DNA of 40,400 nucleotides from an uncultured Bacteroidota bacterium (GCA_903824755.1 CAIJXW010000073.1:1-40400), one strand, 5' to 3'. Positions 23,682 to 31,357 are shown, numbered from the stretch's first letter. The notes: a model not told the origin generated them from the sequence alone. Numbers and translations: made by a program.

Positions 23682-24092
23682 ATGGCTATAAATAAAGAAA
23701 AATTAATCTCAGAACTTCTCTATAAAGCCGTTAGAAGTAGTGGTGCAGGTGGGCAAAACGTAAATAAAGTATCCTCGAAAGTGGTGCTTTCCTTCGATGT
23801 GAAAAACTCAAATGCCCTGTCTGAACTCCAAAAAATGCTTCTAGAAAAGAATTTAGCCTCCCGACTCACAAATGAACAAATCTTAATTTTGAATTGTGAC
23901 GAAGATAGAAGCCAACTCAAAAATAAAGAAATTGTCACGAAACGCTTTTTGTTAATTATCGAACAAGGACTGCACGTTCCAAAGAACAGAAAAGCAACAA
24001 AAATCCCGAAATCGGTAATTAGAAAAAGAATTAAAGACAAAAAAAGCGTATCCGAAATTAAGAAAAATAGAAAGCGACCTAATTTAGAATAG
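23682..24092 (+). CDS. arfB: Alternative ribosome-rescue factor / aminoacyl-tRNA hydrolase ArfB
   Basis: A 136-residue class-I release-factor-like protein. The catalytic GGQ is at residues 23-25 (RSSGAGGQNVNKVSSKVVL), the linker is short, and the tail is very basic (RKATKIPKSVIRKRIKDKKS, KKNRKRPNLE), which enters the empty mRNA channel of stalled ribosomes. The codon-recognition domain of RF1/RF2 is missing, separating ArfB from true release factors. Only 10 nt after the DUF4301 fusion, so probably in the same operon. Confidence 0.93.
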   Translation: MAINKEKLISELLYKAVRSSGAGGQNVNKVSSKVVLSFDVKNSNALSELQKMLLEKNLASRLTNEQILILNCDEDRSQLKNKEIVTKRFLLIIEQGLHVPKNRKATKIPKSVIRKRIKDKKSVSEIKKNRKRPNLE

Positions 24093-24130
24093 TTTGTTTT
24101 CAATTTTTTTTATAATAATAAAAATAAAAC

Positions 24131-24138
24131 TACATTTG
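24131..24138 (+). promoter_or_regulatory. -7 element driving the TPP riboswitch transcript
   Basis: TACATTTG matches TAnnTTTG. The predicted start (about 24142-24145) coincides with the first bases of the aptamer, so the riboswitch forms the very 5' end of the mRNA. Confidence 0.6.
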
Positions 24139-24140
24139 CA

Positions 24141-24227
24141 ATGTCTCAAAGGGGTGCTCTAAATAACGAGCTGAGATTATACCCAAAGAACCTGGGCAGG
24201 TAATGCTGCCAAGGGAAAAAATGACAA
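24141..24227 (+). ncRNA. TPP (thiamine pyrophosphate) riboswitch aptamer
   Basis: All conserved blocks of the THI element appear in order: AAAGGGGTGCTC, GAGCTGAGATTATACCC, AGAACCTGGGCAGG, TAATGCTGCCAAGGGA. GCTC/GAGC (24156-24159 with 24168-24171) closes P2, and GGCAG/CTGCC (24195-24199 with 24206-24210) forms the P4/P5 arm. It precedes a TonB-dependent receptor, so the gene is expected to be on when TPP is scarce. The exact ends are approximate. Confidence 0.95.
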
Positions 24228-24257
24228 AAAAGTAGCGTGCACACTATTATTTGTCAT
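24221..24257 (+). promoter_or_regulatory. Hairpin in the riboswitch expression platform
   Basis: ATGACAAA (24221-24228) pairs with TTTGTCAT (24250-24257), with further inner pairing around GTGCAC. No T run follows, so it is not a simple terminator. It sits directly after the aptamer and its formation may compete with the P1 stem. Confidence 0.6.
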
Positions 24258-24290
24258 AAGAACAATCAATTTTAACAAAAAGAATAATTT

Positions 24291-24323
24291 CCCCCTTGTT
24301 ATTCGTAAAAACTTTTACGAATG
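24291..24323 (+). promoter_or_regulatory. Start-codon hairpin and possible anti-aptamer sequence
   Basis: ATTCGTAAAA (24301-24310) and TTTTACGAAT (24313-24322) form a perfect 10-bp hairpin whose right arm includes the AT of the receptor's ATG (24321-24323). Just upstream, CCCCCTTG (24291-24298) is complementary to aptamer segments AAGGGG (24149-24154) and CAAGGG (24210-24215). Together they suggest control of translation initiation. Confidence 0.6.
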
Positions 24324-26489
24324 AATATTTTATTTTACAAAAAAAAGCAAGAACCAAGAACCAAAAGCTCATTAGCAGCAGTTTTTTTCTTTCTCCTAAT
24401 TGCTACTTTTTCTTTTTCGCAAGAAACAAAAAAAGACACCCTCAAAACTAATGCACTCGATGAGGTGCTAATTTCGGCAATTAGAATTACCAAAAAAACG
24501 CCTATTTCCTTTTCAAATATGGATAAGGTAGAAATTGCGTATCGAAATTTAGGGCAGGACATTCCTATTTTATTGAATTTTTTACCTTCAGTTGTGACAA
24601 CTTCCGATGCTGGAAACGGATTTGGATATACAGGAATTCGAGTTCGCGGAAGTGATGCCACTCGAGTAAATGTTACTATCAACGGAATCCCATATAATGA
24701 CTCGGAAGGAAGTGGTACTTTTTTTGTTGATTTGCCCGATTTTGCATCTTCATTATCAAGCATTCAATTGCAGCGTGGCGTTGGGACTTCTACAAATGGC
24801 GCTGGTGCTTTTGGGGCAAGTTTAAATATGCTAACAGACAATCATTCCACTATTGGCTCGGCCGAAATAGCCAATGCAATGGGAAGCTTTAATTCTAGAA
24901 AAAGCAATGTCAAATTCAGCACGGGATTATTGAATAACCACTTTGAAATTTCAGGAAGACTATCAAATTTGCATTCTGATGGTTATGTGGATAGGGCGTT
25001 TTCTGATTTGAAATCCTATTTTTTGCAAGGGACTTACATCGGAAAAACGACTTTAATAAAAGCCCTCGTTTTTGGCGGGACAGAAAAAACATATCAGTCC
25101 TGGTATGGCGTTGACGCAGTAACATTAGCCAACGACCGAACCTTTAATTATGCAGGAATGTTTACCGATAGTTTCGGGCAAACGCAATTTTATAGCAATC
25201 AAACAGATAACTATCAACAGGATCACTATCAATTGCATTGGAATGAAAAACTAGCCCCAAATTGGAATACAAATTTGGCATTTCACTACACAAAAGGAAA
25301 GGGTTATTATGAAAATTATGAACAAGCGGCAGCATTTGATGATTATGGATTCAGCCCAATTATTATTGGAAATGAAACCATCAACGCTACGGATTTGATA
25401 AATCAAAAATGGTTGGATAATGATTTTTTTGGGACTACATTTTCTGTAAATTATAAAAAAGAGAGCCTTGATTTTATTTTTGGCGGAAGCATAAACAAAT
25501 ATGAAGGACTCCATTTTGGGAAAGTTATTTGGGCTCGATTCGCATCTTCTAGCGAACTCGACAACCATTATTATGACAATTATGGAAACAAGTTTGATGC
25601 TACATTTTATGCGAAAGCAAATTATCAACTAAATTCCAATTGGAATATTTTTGCCGATTTGCAATACAGAAATGTTAATTATAAAGCCAACGGAGTTCAG
25701 CCGAATGCGGTAAATGATTCCTTCAATTTTGCAAATCCAAAGGCTGGAGTTACCTATGAATTTAGAAAAAATAATCAAATTTATTTTTCTTATGCTATGG
25801 CAAATAGAGAGCCAAACAGAACCGATTATGAAAATGGTTCGCCAAAATCAGAACAGCTCAATGATTTTGAACTTGGCTGGCGATTTGAAAAAGGCAAATC
25901 AAAAATCAATATTAACGGTTATTATATGAGCTATAAAGACCAACTAGTTTTGACAGGTGCGTTGGATAATGTTGGCAATCCAATTCGGACAAATATTGGG
26001 AAAAGCTTCCGATTAGGAATTGAATTAGACGCCAATTTTGAGCTTGGCAAACAATGGATTTTGAGTCCAAATTTGGCGCTTAGTCAAAACAAAAATGTTG
26101 ATTTTGTTATCGATAATGGAACAAGTCTTGAGTTTTTAGGGAATACAAATATTGCTTTTTCGCCTAATATTATCGCAGGAAATACACTTTCGTTTTTGCC
26201 AACGAAGGCTTTTCAAGTAAGGCTTTTGACAAAATTTGTAGGAAAACAATATATGGGAAATTCAGATGACGAATCATCAAAACTTGACGCCTATTCTCAA
26301 AATGACATCAATTTGATCTATGAAATCAAACCAAAAAATATATTCAAATCAATTGTTTTCTCTGGATTGATAAATAATGTTTTAGATGCAAAAATTGTTT
26401 CAAATGGTGCAGATTATGGAGGAGGATACGTGTATTATTTCCCTCAAGCAGGAATAAATTTCTTGGCAGGAATAACATTAAAATTCTAA
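24321..26489 (+). CDS. TonB-dependent receptor, TPP riboswitch-controlled (probable thiamine receptor)
   Basis: A 722-residue outer-membrane transporter with signal peptide (about 1-34, ending FSFSQ). The plug domain covers residues of about 50-170 (DEVLISAIRITKKTPISFSNM, GFGYTGIRVRGSDATRVNVTINGIPYNDSEG, VQL-like SIQLQRGVGTSTNGAGAFGASLNM). The rest is a 22-strand barrel with the TonB receptor end INNVLDAKIVSNGADYGGGYVYYFPQAGINFLAGITLKF. The TPP riboswitch in its leader points to thiamine or a thiamine precursor as ligand, as described for Bacteroidota thiamine receptors. No N-terminal carboxypeptidase-like domain is present. Ends at a terminator. Confidence 0.93.
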   Translation: MNILFYKKKQEPRTKSSLAAVFFFLLIATFSFSQETKKDTLKTNALDEVLISAIRITKKTPISFSNMDKVEIAYRNLGQDIPILLNFLPSVVTTSDAGNGFGYTGIRVRGSDATRVNVTINGIPYNDSEGSGTFFVDLPDFASSLSSIQLQRGVGTSTNGAGAFGASLNMLTDNHSTIGSAEIANAMGSFNSRKSNVKFSTGLLNNHFEISGRLSNLHSDGYVDRAFSDLKSYFLQGTYIGKTTLIKALVFGGTEKTYQSWYGVDAVTLANDRTFNYAGMFTDSFGQTQFYSNQTDNYQQDHYQLHWNEKLAPNWNTNLAFHYTKGKGYYENYEQAAAFDDYGFSPIIIGNETINATDLINQKWLDNDFFGTTFSVNYKKESLDFIFGGSINKYEGLHFGKVIWARFASSSELDNHYYDNYGNKFDATFYAKANYQLNSNWNIFADLQYRNVNYKANGVQPNAVNDSFNFANPKAGVTYEFRKNNQIYFSYAMANREPNRTDYENGSPKSEQLNDFELGWRFEKGKSKININGYYMSYKDQLVLTGALDNVGNPIRTNIGKSFRLGIELDANFELGKQWILSPNLALSQNKNVDFVIDNGTSLEFLGNTNIAFSPNIIAGNTLSFLPTKAFQVRLLTKFVGKQYMGNSDDESSKLDAYSQNDINLIYEIKPKNIFKSIVFSGLINNVLDAKIVSNGADYGGGYVYYFPQAGINFLAGITLKF

Positions 26490-26510
26490 AATAGAACATT
26501 CAAAAATAGA

Positions 26511-26541
26511 AACGTCTAGAAGTTTATTCTGGACGTTTTTT
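26511..26541. terminator. Terminator between the TonB receptor and the Rieske-like lipoprotein gene
   Basis: AACGTCTAGAA (26511-26521) and TTCTGGACGTT (26527-26537) form an 11-bp stem with one G-T pair, followed by a T run. Its end overlaps the stop codon of the minus-strand gene. Confidence 0.88.
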
Positions 26542-26956
26542 AGTTATATACCTTGATTATAGTTCCGTAAACCTCTACTCTATAGGGTTTTAGCGGATAT
26601 TGCTTTCCTTCACATTGTCCAGAAAAAAGGCTATATGAAGCATTATCACAGCCGCAAATCGCATTAATTCCACTAATTGACAATGTCGAACACGCACTTA
26701 AGGCTTGGTTTGGGCAAGCGGCATCAAAGGCAACAAAATTATTGTTTCCCGCGTTAAAAACGATTAATCCTCTGGCTCCATAATTAGGAATAAATTTTGC
26801 GTTACTTACAAATTTCAAACTATTATAGGCAGGCAAATCGGTATTGATTTCGAGTGCAAAACCATAGTTTGGAATATACGGATTGTTGTTATTGAAGTTT
26901 TCAGTACTGCAATTCCAAAATAAAGGCAACAATAAAAGGAGTAAATATTTTCTCAT
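26540..26956 (-). CDS. Rieske-fold lipoprotein lacking the His cluster ligands
   Basis: 138 residues from ATG 26956 (MRKYLLLLLLPLFWNCSTEN); the longer frame to 27046 only adds non-coding leader. Cys16 is a probable lipidation site. The rest has the Rieske [2Fe-2S] arrangement, VAFDAACPNQALSAC followed by INAICGCDNASYSLFSG and a C-terminal YRVEVYGTIIKVY strand. In a true Rieske protein the ligands are C-x-H and C-x-x-H; here they read Cys81-Pro-Asn83 and Cys101-Gly-Cys103-Asp104, so both His are replaced. Normal [2Fe-2S] binding is unlikely. Function unknown. Well-formed promoter at 26987-27016. Confidence 0.8.
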   Translation of the reverse strand: MRKYLLLLLLPLFWNCSTENFNNNNPYIPNYGFALEINTDLPAYNSLKFVSNAKFIPNYGARGLIVFNAGNNNFVAFDAACPNQALSACSTLSISGINAICGCDNASYSLFSGQCEGKQYPLKPYRVEVYGTIIKVYN

Positions 26957-26986
26957 GATTAAAAAAACTATAAAATAATAGCAGAA

Positions 26987-27016
26987 CAAATTTAATTTAT
27001 TTAACTTTGAATTCAA
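26987..27016 (-). promoter_or_regulatory. Promoter for the Rieske-like lipoprotein gene
   Basis: Minus-strand TAAATTTG (26987-26994) with TTG (27014-27016) and exactly 19 bp between them, a near-ideal Bacteroidota promoter. Confidence 0.75.
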
Positions 27017-27064
27017 TATGATTAACATATTATTATAGACTAACAAAAAATTGAAATATCTTTG
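27002..27064 (+). promoter_or_regulatory. Two candidate -7 elements for greA
   Basis: TAACTTTG (27002-27009) and TATCTTTG (27057-27064) both match TAnnTTTG on the plus strand; neither has a TTG at ideal distance. The first would give a leader of about 105 nt that contains the hairpin at 27072-27097, the second a start right at the hairpin. Confidence 0.45.
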
Positions 27065-27070
27065 AAAAAA

Positions 27071-27097
27071 GAAATCCCGTTGCTTATGGGATTTTTT
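27071..27097 (+). terminator. Terminator-like hairpin in the greA leader (possible attenuator)
   Basis: AAATCCC (27072-27078) pairs with GGGATTT (27088-27094), an AT-rich run precedes it and T6 (27092-27097) follows. It stands 25 nt before the greA ATG. No plus-strand gene upstream needs it, because the TonB receptor already has its own terminator at 26511. Confidence 0.6.
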
Positions 27098-27121
27098 CTA
27101 TTTTATATAAATAACGAAATT

Positions 27122-27598
27122 ATGAGTGCAGTATCTTATTACACAGCAGAAGGATTAAAAAAATTAAGGGAAGAATTAGATTATTTAAAAAACGTAATGC
27201 GTCCAAAAGCATCGCAGGATATCGCCGATGCAAGGGATAAAGGAGATTTGTCTGAAAACGCAGAATATGATGCTGCCAAAGAGGCACAAGGAATGCTCGA
27301 AATGCGAATTGCAAAATTGGAAGAAGTTCATTCAAATGCTCGATTGATAGATGAAACTCACCTTGATTTGTCAAAAGCATTGGTTTTGTCAAACGTAAAA
27401 ATCAAAAATGTTTCCAACGGAATGGAGCTTAAATATACCTTGGTAGCCGAAAGTGAAGCCGATTTAAAAACAGGAAAAATATCAGTAACCTCTCCAATCG
27501 GGAAAGGATTACTTGGAAAATCAGTGGGCGATATTGCCGAAATCACGGTTCCTAATGGTATTTTGAAATTTGAAATTGTTGAAATTTCTAGAGATTAA
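27122..27598 (+). CDS. greA: Transcription elongation factor GreA
   Basis: 158 residues starting at ATG 27122 (MSAVSYYTAEGLKKLREELD); an upstream in-frame extension to 27062 covers the leader hairpin and is not protein-like. The N-terminal coiled coil (to about residue 75) ends in the acidic tip DARDKGDLSENAEYDAAKEAQ, which enters the RNA polymerase channel and stimulates cleavage of backtracked RNA. The C-terminal FKBP-like domain contains ITSPIGKGLLGKSVGDIAEITVP-like sequence (SVTSPIGKGLLGKSVGD). It is followed 4 nt later by the HIT protein gene. Confidence 0.96.
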   Translation: MSAVSYYTAEGLKKLREELDYLKNVMRPKASQDIADARDKGDLSENAEYDAAKEAQGMLEMRIAKLEEVHSNARLIDETHLDLSKALVLSNVKIKNVSNGMELKYTLVAESEADLKTGKISVTSPIGKGLLGKSVGDIAEITVPNGILKFEIVEISRD

Positions 27599-27602
27599 TC
27601 CG

Positions 27603-27992
27603 ATGCCTACCATTTTCACAAAAATTATAAACGGGGAAATTCCTTGTTATAAAATAGCCGAGGACGATAATTTTTTGGCGTTTTTAGATGTCAATCCCAA
27701 CGCTAAAGGACACACATTATGCATTCCAAAAATCGAAATAAACAAAATATTTGATATGGACGAAACCCATTATTTGGGTTTAATGCAGTTTTCTAGAAAA
27801 GTAGCAGTAGCACTAGAAAAAACAATTTCGTGCAAACGAATAGGCATGGCAGTTATTGGTCTCGAGGTGCCTCACGCCCATGTTCACTTGATTCCGTTGA
27901 ACGAAATGGACGAAATGCGTTTTCAAAATAAAGTCAGTCTATCTGAAAACGAGTTTATAGAAATTGCAAAAGCCGTTCAAGAGAATTTATAA
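27603..27992 (+). CDS. HIT family protein (nucleotide hydrolase/transferase)
   Basis: 129 residues, start ATG 27603 (MPTIFTKIINGEIPCYKIAE), 4 nt after greA, so the two are co-transcribed. The histidine triad is H91-A-H93-V-H95 in PHAHVHLIP. AFLDVNPNAKGHTLCIPK is the usual nucleotide-binding loop. HIT proteins of this type (HinT-like) hydrolyse AMP-lysine or AMP-amidates. greA-HIT adjacency is, as I recall, usual in flavobacteria. Confidence 0.93.
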   Translation: MPTIFTKIINGEIPCYKIAEDDNFLAFLDVNPNAKGHTLCIPKIEINKIFDMDETHYLGLMQFSRKVAVALEKTISCKRIGMAVIGLEVPHAHVHLIPLNEMDEMRFQNKVSLSENEFIEIAKAVQENL

Positions 27993-28018
27993 ATCCCCCT
28001 TGTAATTAGTTTTTTTAT

Positions 28019-28048
28019 TCAAGAATGCTTTAAAAAAAGCATTCTTGA
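28019..28048. terminator. Perfect 13-bp hairpin between convergent HIT and histidine kinase genes
   Basis: TCAAGAATGCTTT (28019-28031) and AAAGCATTCTTGA (28036-28048) with an A4 loop. There is no T run directly after either side, so it may need help or act as an mRNA 3'-end stabiliser. Confidence 0.65.
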
Positions 28049-28055
28049 CTATAAT

Positions 28056-29210
28056 TTATTTTACTTTTCTAAAACTAATTTGAATAACAGTCCCTTTTCC
28101 AATTTCTGAACTCAATACCCTTATTTTGCCTTTATGGTAATCTTCGACAATTCGTTTTGTTAATGAAAGTCCTAATCCCCAACCTCTTTTTTTGGTTGTA
28201 AAACCAGGTTCGAAAATTTGTTTATGTTGTTTTTTCGGGATTCCCATGCCTGTATCAACCACTTTTATTTTCACATTATTTGCCTTATCTTCTTCGATTA
28301 TCACGTCTAATTTCCCTTTTCCTTTCATGGCGTCAATAGCATTTTTTATTAAATTTTCTAATGTCCAACTATGAAGTGCGGGATTAAGAGAAATATAAAT
28401 AGGCTGTTTAGGTGCATTAAAACTAAATTCTACTTGTTTTGAAAAACGAGATTGCAAATAAAGAAATGAATTTTCGGTTTCAAGAATAAGATCTTTTGTT
28501 TCCAAAACGGGCTCTGAACCTATTTTAGAAAACCGATCGGTAATATTTTGCAAACGAACGATATCCTTTTCGATTTCTATAAGCGTAGTTTCGGCCACGT
28601 TATCAACTTTCATTATTTCGAGCCAGCCCATTAATGATGACAAAGGAGTACCGATTTGATGAGCAGTTTCTTTTGCCATACCAGCCCAAAGTTTATTTTG
28701 AGCTGCCATTTTAGTGCTTCGATAGTAGTTATAAATCAACGCTCCAAACAAGAAAATGATTAGTAATAACGCAATAGGAAAATATTTAAGCTTGTTTATT
28801 AAAGAGGAATTGCCGTAATATAAATTCTGAAATTTCCCGGGTACATATTCAAATTTTATTGGTTCGTTTTGTTTTTTTAGTTTCTGAAGAATTGTTTTTG
28901 CTTCGTTTGGGATCAACATTAATTTCTCGTCAATATTTTTATGACTAATAATGCTATCTTTTTCATCAGTGAGTATAATCGGAATTGTTTTGTTGTTGCT
29001 TATAATTTTATAGGGCAATTCAATTTCTGTATTTTCATTAGCATTAATAATCGTATTTTGAGCCTCTCCCCAATATTCCATTTTAATACGTTCTTCATTT
29101 TTGAATGTTTGAAAAAACTCATACGTATTCCAGAGTATCAAAGAAATGATAATAAACGAAGCGAAAATAATAAACCACCTCATAAAGGTTCTTTTGTTTG
29201 AAAAAAGCAT
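28056..29210 (-). CDS. Membrane-bound sensor histidine kinase
   Basis: 384 residues. TM1 (about 11-30) and TM2 (about 143-162) enclose an extracytoplasmic sensor region of about 110 residues with no domain I recognise. The kinase core has the H box AKETAHQIGTPLSSLMGW (His184), N box LENLIKNAIDAMKG, G1 VVDTGMGIPK, F box IFEPGFTTK and G2 RGWGLGLSLTKRIVEDY. No response regulator gene lies next to it, so it is an orphan kinase here. The start could also be ATG 29183 (MRWFIIFASF), which keeps TM1. Divergent from the flavin reductase gene. Confidence 0.93.
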   Translation of the reverse strand: MLFSNKRTFMRWFIIFASFIIISLILWNTYEFFQTFKNEERIKMEYWGEAQNTIINANENTEIELPYKIISNNKTIPIILTDEKDSIISHKNIDEKLMLIPNEAKTILQKLKKQNEPIKFEYVPGKFQNLYYGNSSLINKLKYFPIALLLIIFLFGALIYNYYRSTKMAAQNKLWAGMAKETAHQIGTPLSSLMGWLEIMKVDNVAETTLIEIEKDIVRLQNITDRFSKIGSEPVLETKDLILETENSFLYLQSRFSKQVEFSFNAPKQPIYISLNPALHSWTLENLIKNAIDAMKGKGKLDVIIEEDKANNVKIKVVDTGMGIPKKQHKQIFEPGFTTKKRGWGLGLSLTKRIVEDYHKGKIRVLSSEIGKGTVIQISFRKVK

Positions 29211-29307
29211 ATTTTGAGTTTTGAGCTATAAATATAGCAATTATTTAATAGGTTTTTAAAAACTAAAGAATGTCCTTTTAATTTTCATTATCTAAAATCA
29301 TTTTTAG

Positions 29308-29315
29308 TACTTTTG
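29308..29315 (+). promoter_or_regulatory. -7 element for the flavin reductase gene
   Basis: TACTTTTG at 29308-29315 lies 16 nt upstream of ATG 29331. It overlaps an upstream TTG at 29313 and so argues for the later start. A -33 TTG is not clear. Confidence 0.5.
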
Positions 29316-29330
29316 TTTAAATTGAAAGTT

Positions 29331-30209
29331 ATGATAAGCATTGAACCCAAAGAAATTTCTCCCGCAAAACTACAAGGGTATTTGCAAAGTGCCGTTGCAC
29401 CTAGACCCATCGCTTTTGCTAGTACCCTTGACAAAAAAGGAAGGCCAAATTTATCCCCATTTAGTTTCTTCAATGTCTTTAGTTCAAACCCTCCAATTTT
29501 GATTTTTTCGCCTGCAAGACGGGTGCGAAATAACACAATAAAACACACATTGATTAACTCAGAATCTACTCGAGAAGTAGTAATAAATGTGGTCAATTTT
29601 GATATGGTACAACAAATGTCATTGTCTAGTACAGAATATCCAGACGGTGTTAATGAATTTATAAAAGCTGGATTTACGGCTCTTCCATCGGATATCGTGA
29701 AGCCATATAGGGTGATGGAATCTCCAGTGCAGTTTGAATGTAAAGTAAATGAAATAATTAGTCTAGGAAATGAAGGAGGAGCAGGGAATTTAATTATTTG
29801 CGAAGTAGTTAAAATTCACATTAACGAAGCAGTTTTGGACGAAAACGGCAGTATCGACCCAGTCAAAATTGACTTAGTTTCAAGATTAGGAGGCGATTGG
29901 TATTCTCGTGCTAACAAAGGATTATTTACCGTTCCAAAACCAGTCACTTCATTAGGAATAGGGGTGGATCAAATTCCGAATCGAATTAAAGAAAGTAGTG
30001 TTTTTGACGGAAATGATTTAGGCAAACTTGGAAATGTTGAAGCGTTGCCTACAACCCAAGAAATTGATATATTTGTAAAACAAAACTTTGCAGTAAAAGG
30101 CGTTTTGAGTGCCGATGATATTCAGAAGCAATATAAATTAGCCAAAGAATATTTGAATGTAAACGATTCAATTTCTGCATGGAAAGTATTGTTAGCCAAA
30201 GGAATTTAG
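29331..30209 (+). CDS. Flavin reductase family protein (FMN-binding split barrel)
   Basis: 292 residues from ATG 29331 (MISIEPKEISPAKLQGYLQS). FMN-binding flavin-reductase-like features: VAPRPIAFASTLDKKGRPNLSPFSFFN and FSPARRV.N, then REVVINVV. This is the DIM6/NTAB-type family, whose members reduce flavins or bind FMN; the exact substrate is unknown. The C-terminal 90 residues (GIGVDQIPNRIKESSVF, ADDIQKQYKLAKEYL) extend the core domain and are usual in flavobacterial members. Precedes a DUF3127 gene by 29 nt. Confidence 0.88.
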   Translation: MISIEPKEISPAKLQGYLQSAVAPRPIAFASTLDKKGRPNLSPFSFFNVFSSNPPILIFSPARRVRNNTIKHTLINSESTREVVINVVNFDMVQQMSLSSTEYPDGVNEFIKAGFTALPSDIVKPYRVMESPVQFECKVNEIISLGNEGGAGNLIICEVVKIHINEAVLDENGSIDPVKIDLVSRLGGDWYSRANKGLFTVPKPVTSLGIGVDQIPNRIKESSVFDGNDLGKLGNVEALPTTQEIDIFVKQNFAVKGVLSADDIQKQYKLAKEYLNVNDSISAWKVLLAKGI

Positions 30210-30238
30210 TATATTTATAAAAAATTAATACAAGAAAG

Positions 30239-30613
30239 ATGGAAGTATCAGGAAAAATCAAAGTGCTCGGAGAAGCAAAAAATGTAGGAAGCGGAAGTTT
30301 TCTAAAAAGAGAGTTGGTTGTTACAACAGATGAACAGTACCCTCAACATATAATGATTGAATTTGTTCAGGATAAATGTGACTTATTAAATAATTATAAT
30401 ATTGGTGAAGCAGTAAAAGTATCTATCAATTTGAGAGGACGCGAATGGGTTGATCCTCAAGGTGTGACCAAATATTTTAATGCTATTCAAGGTTGGAGAG
30501 TAGAAAGATTGGCTGCCGCTGCACCTGCTCAAGCACCACCAATGCCTGCCGCAACGTCATTTGCACCTGCAGAAAATTTTAAAGAAGAAGACCACGACGA
30601 CCTTCCTTTCTAA
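30239..30613 (+). CDS. DUF3127 domain-containing protein with SSB-like acidic tip
   Basis: 124 residues. The DUF3127 core (MEVSGKIKVLGEAKNVGSGS, FLKRELVVTTDEQYPQHIMIEFVQDKCDLL, LRGREWVDPQGVTKYFNAIQGWRVERL) looks like an OB-fold strand set. The Pro/Ala-rich linker (residues of about 92-112) and the end NFKEEDHDDLPF copy the layout of SSB: OB fold, flexible linker, acidic tip with terminal Phe. It may bind single-stranded DNA or RNA and recruit SSB-interacting proteins; this is inference. It may be co-transcribed with the flavin reductase gene. Confidence 0.85.
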   Translation: MEVSGKIKVLGEAKNVGSGSFLKRELVVTTDEQYPQHIMIEFVQDKCDLLNNYNIGEAVKVSINLRGREWVDPQGVTKYFNAIQGWRVERLAAAAPAQAPPMPAATSFAPAENFKEEDHDDLPF

Positions 30614-30616
30614 AAA

Positions 30617-31348
30617 TTATCTATAAATCATAACGCCTATGCCGTAGTTTGACCCTATTTGAGGATAAACTATTGCATGGGTTTTGTTTTTTGAAAAAGT
30701 CATAGATTTAAAAGGACACATATACGAAACGACTAAACCAACTCCAAGACCTATTCCAGCACCTGCCAAAACATCGGAAGTATAATGACGATTATTTGCA
30801 ATCCTTAAAAATCCAGTAGTAGTTGCAAACAAAAAACCACTGCTGGCATACCAAATGTTACTGTCCTTATATTCATAAAACAATAAAGAAGCATTTGTAA
30901 ATGCTGTGGCAGTATGACCCGATGGAAAGCTAAGATGATTGGAATGATCGGGGCGTTCTTCTTTAATAAGGTGTTTCATAGACAAAACTAAACCGCCCAT
31001 AATTGCATTAGCAACTGCAATATTTATGGTTTGATGAAGTAAATCATTTTTTGGCTTGAAGCCCAAATATCTTCCTCCATAAATTTGTGCAATTCCGCCA
31101 AACTGAAGATAATTATCAACTTCTGTATGAAAATCATTTCCCAAAGTTCTTTGGACGTCTTCTTGCAGGTTTTTGTTTACAGGCGTATTTCTAATTAGCA
31201 AACCGCCAGAAATTAAAACTGTAGGGGCAATAAAATGTTTCAACGATATTTTATCTTGGCATTTAGTTTGTGAAATACTGTCAATTGATTGTGCGTTACT
31301 TATAAAAAGAAATAGAAAAAGGAAAGAAAAACAGTAAATTTTTTTCAT
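30617..31348 (-). CDS. PAP2 family phosphatase
   Basis: 243 residues with signal peptide MKKIYCFSFLFLFLFISNAQ. The three phosphatase motifs are readable: KHLIKEERP (K-x6-R-P), FPSGHTA, and RIANNRHYTSD (R-x5-H-x3-D). It is probably an envelope lipid-phosphate or undecaprenyl-pyrophosphate type phosphatase facing the periplasm. Transcribed 9 nt after the second PAP2 gene, forming a tandem pair. Convergent with the DUF3127 gene with only 3 bp between stops. Confidence 0.9.
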   Translation of the reverse strand: MKKIYCFSFLFLFLFISNAQSIDSISQTKCQDKISLKHFIAPTVLISGGLLIRNTPVNKNLQEDVQRTLGNDFHTEVDNYLQFGGIAQIYGGRYLGFKPKNDLLHQTINIAVANAIMGGLVLSMKHLIKEERPDHSNHLSFPSGHTATAFTNASLLFYEYKDSNIWYASSGFLFATTTGFLRIANNRHYTSDVLAGAGIGLGVGLVVSYMCPFKSMTFSKNKTHAIVYPQIGSNYGIGVMIYR

Positions 31349-31357
31349 AGAATTGTT

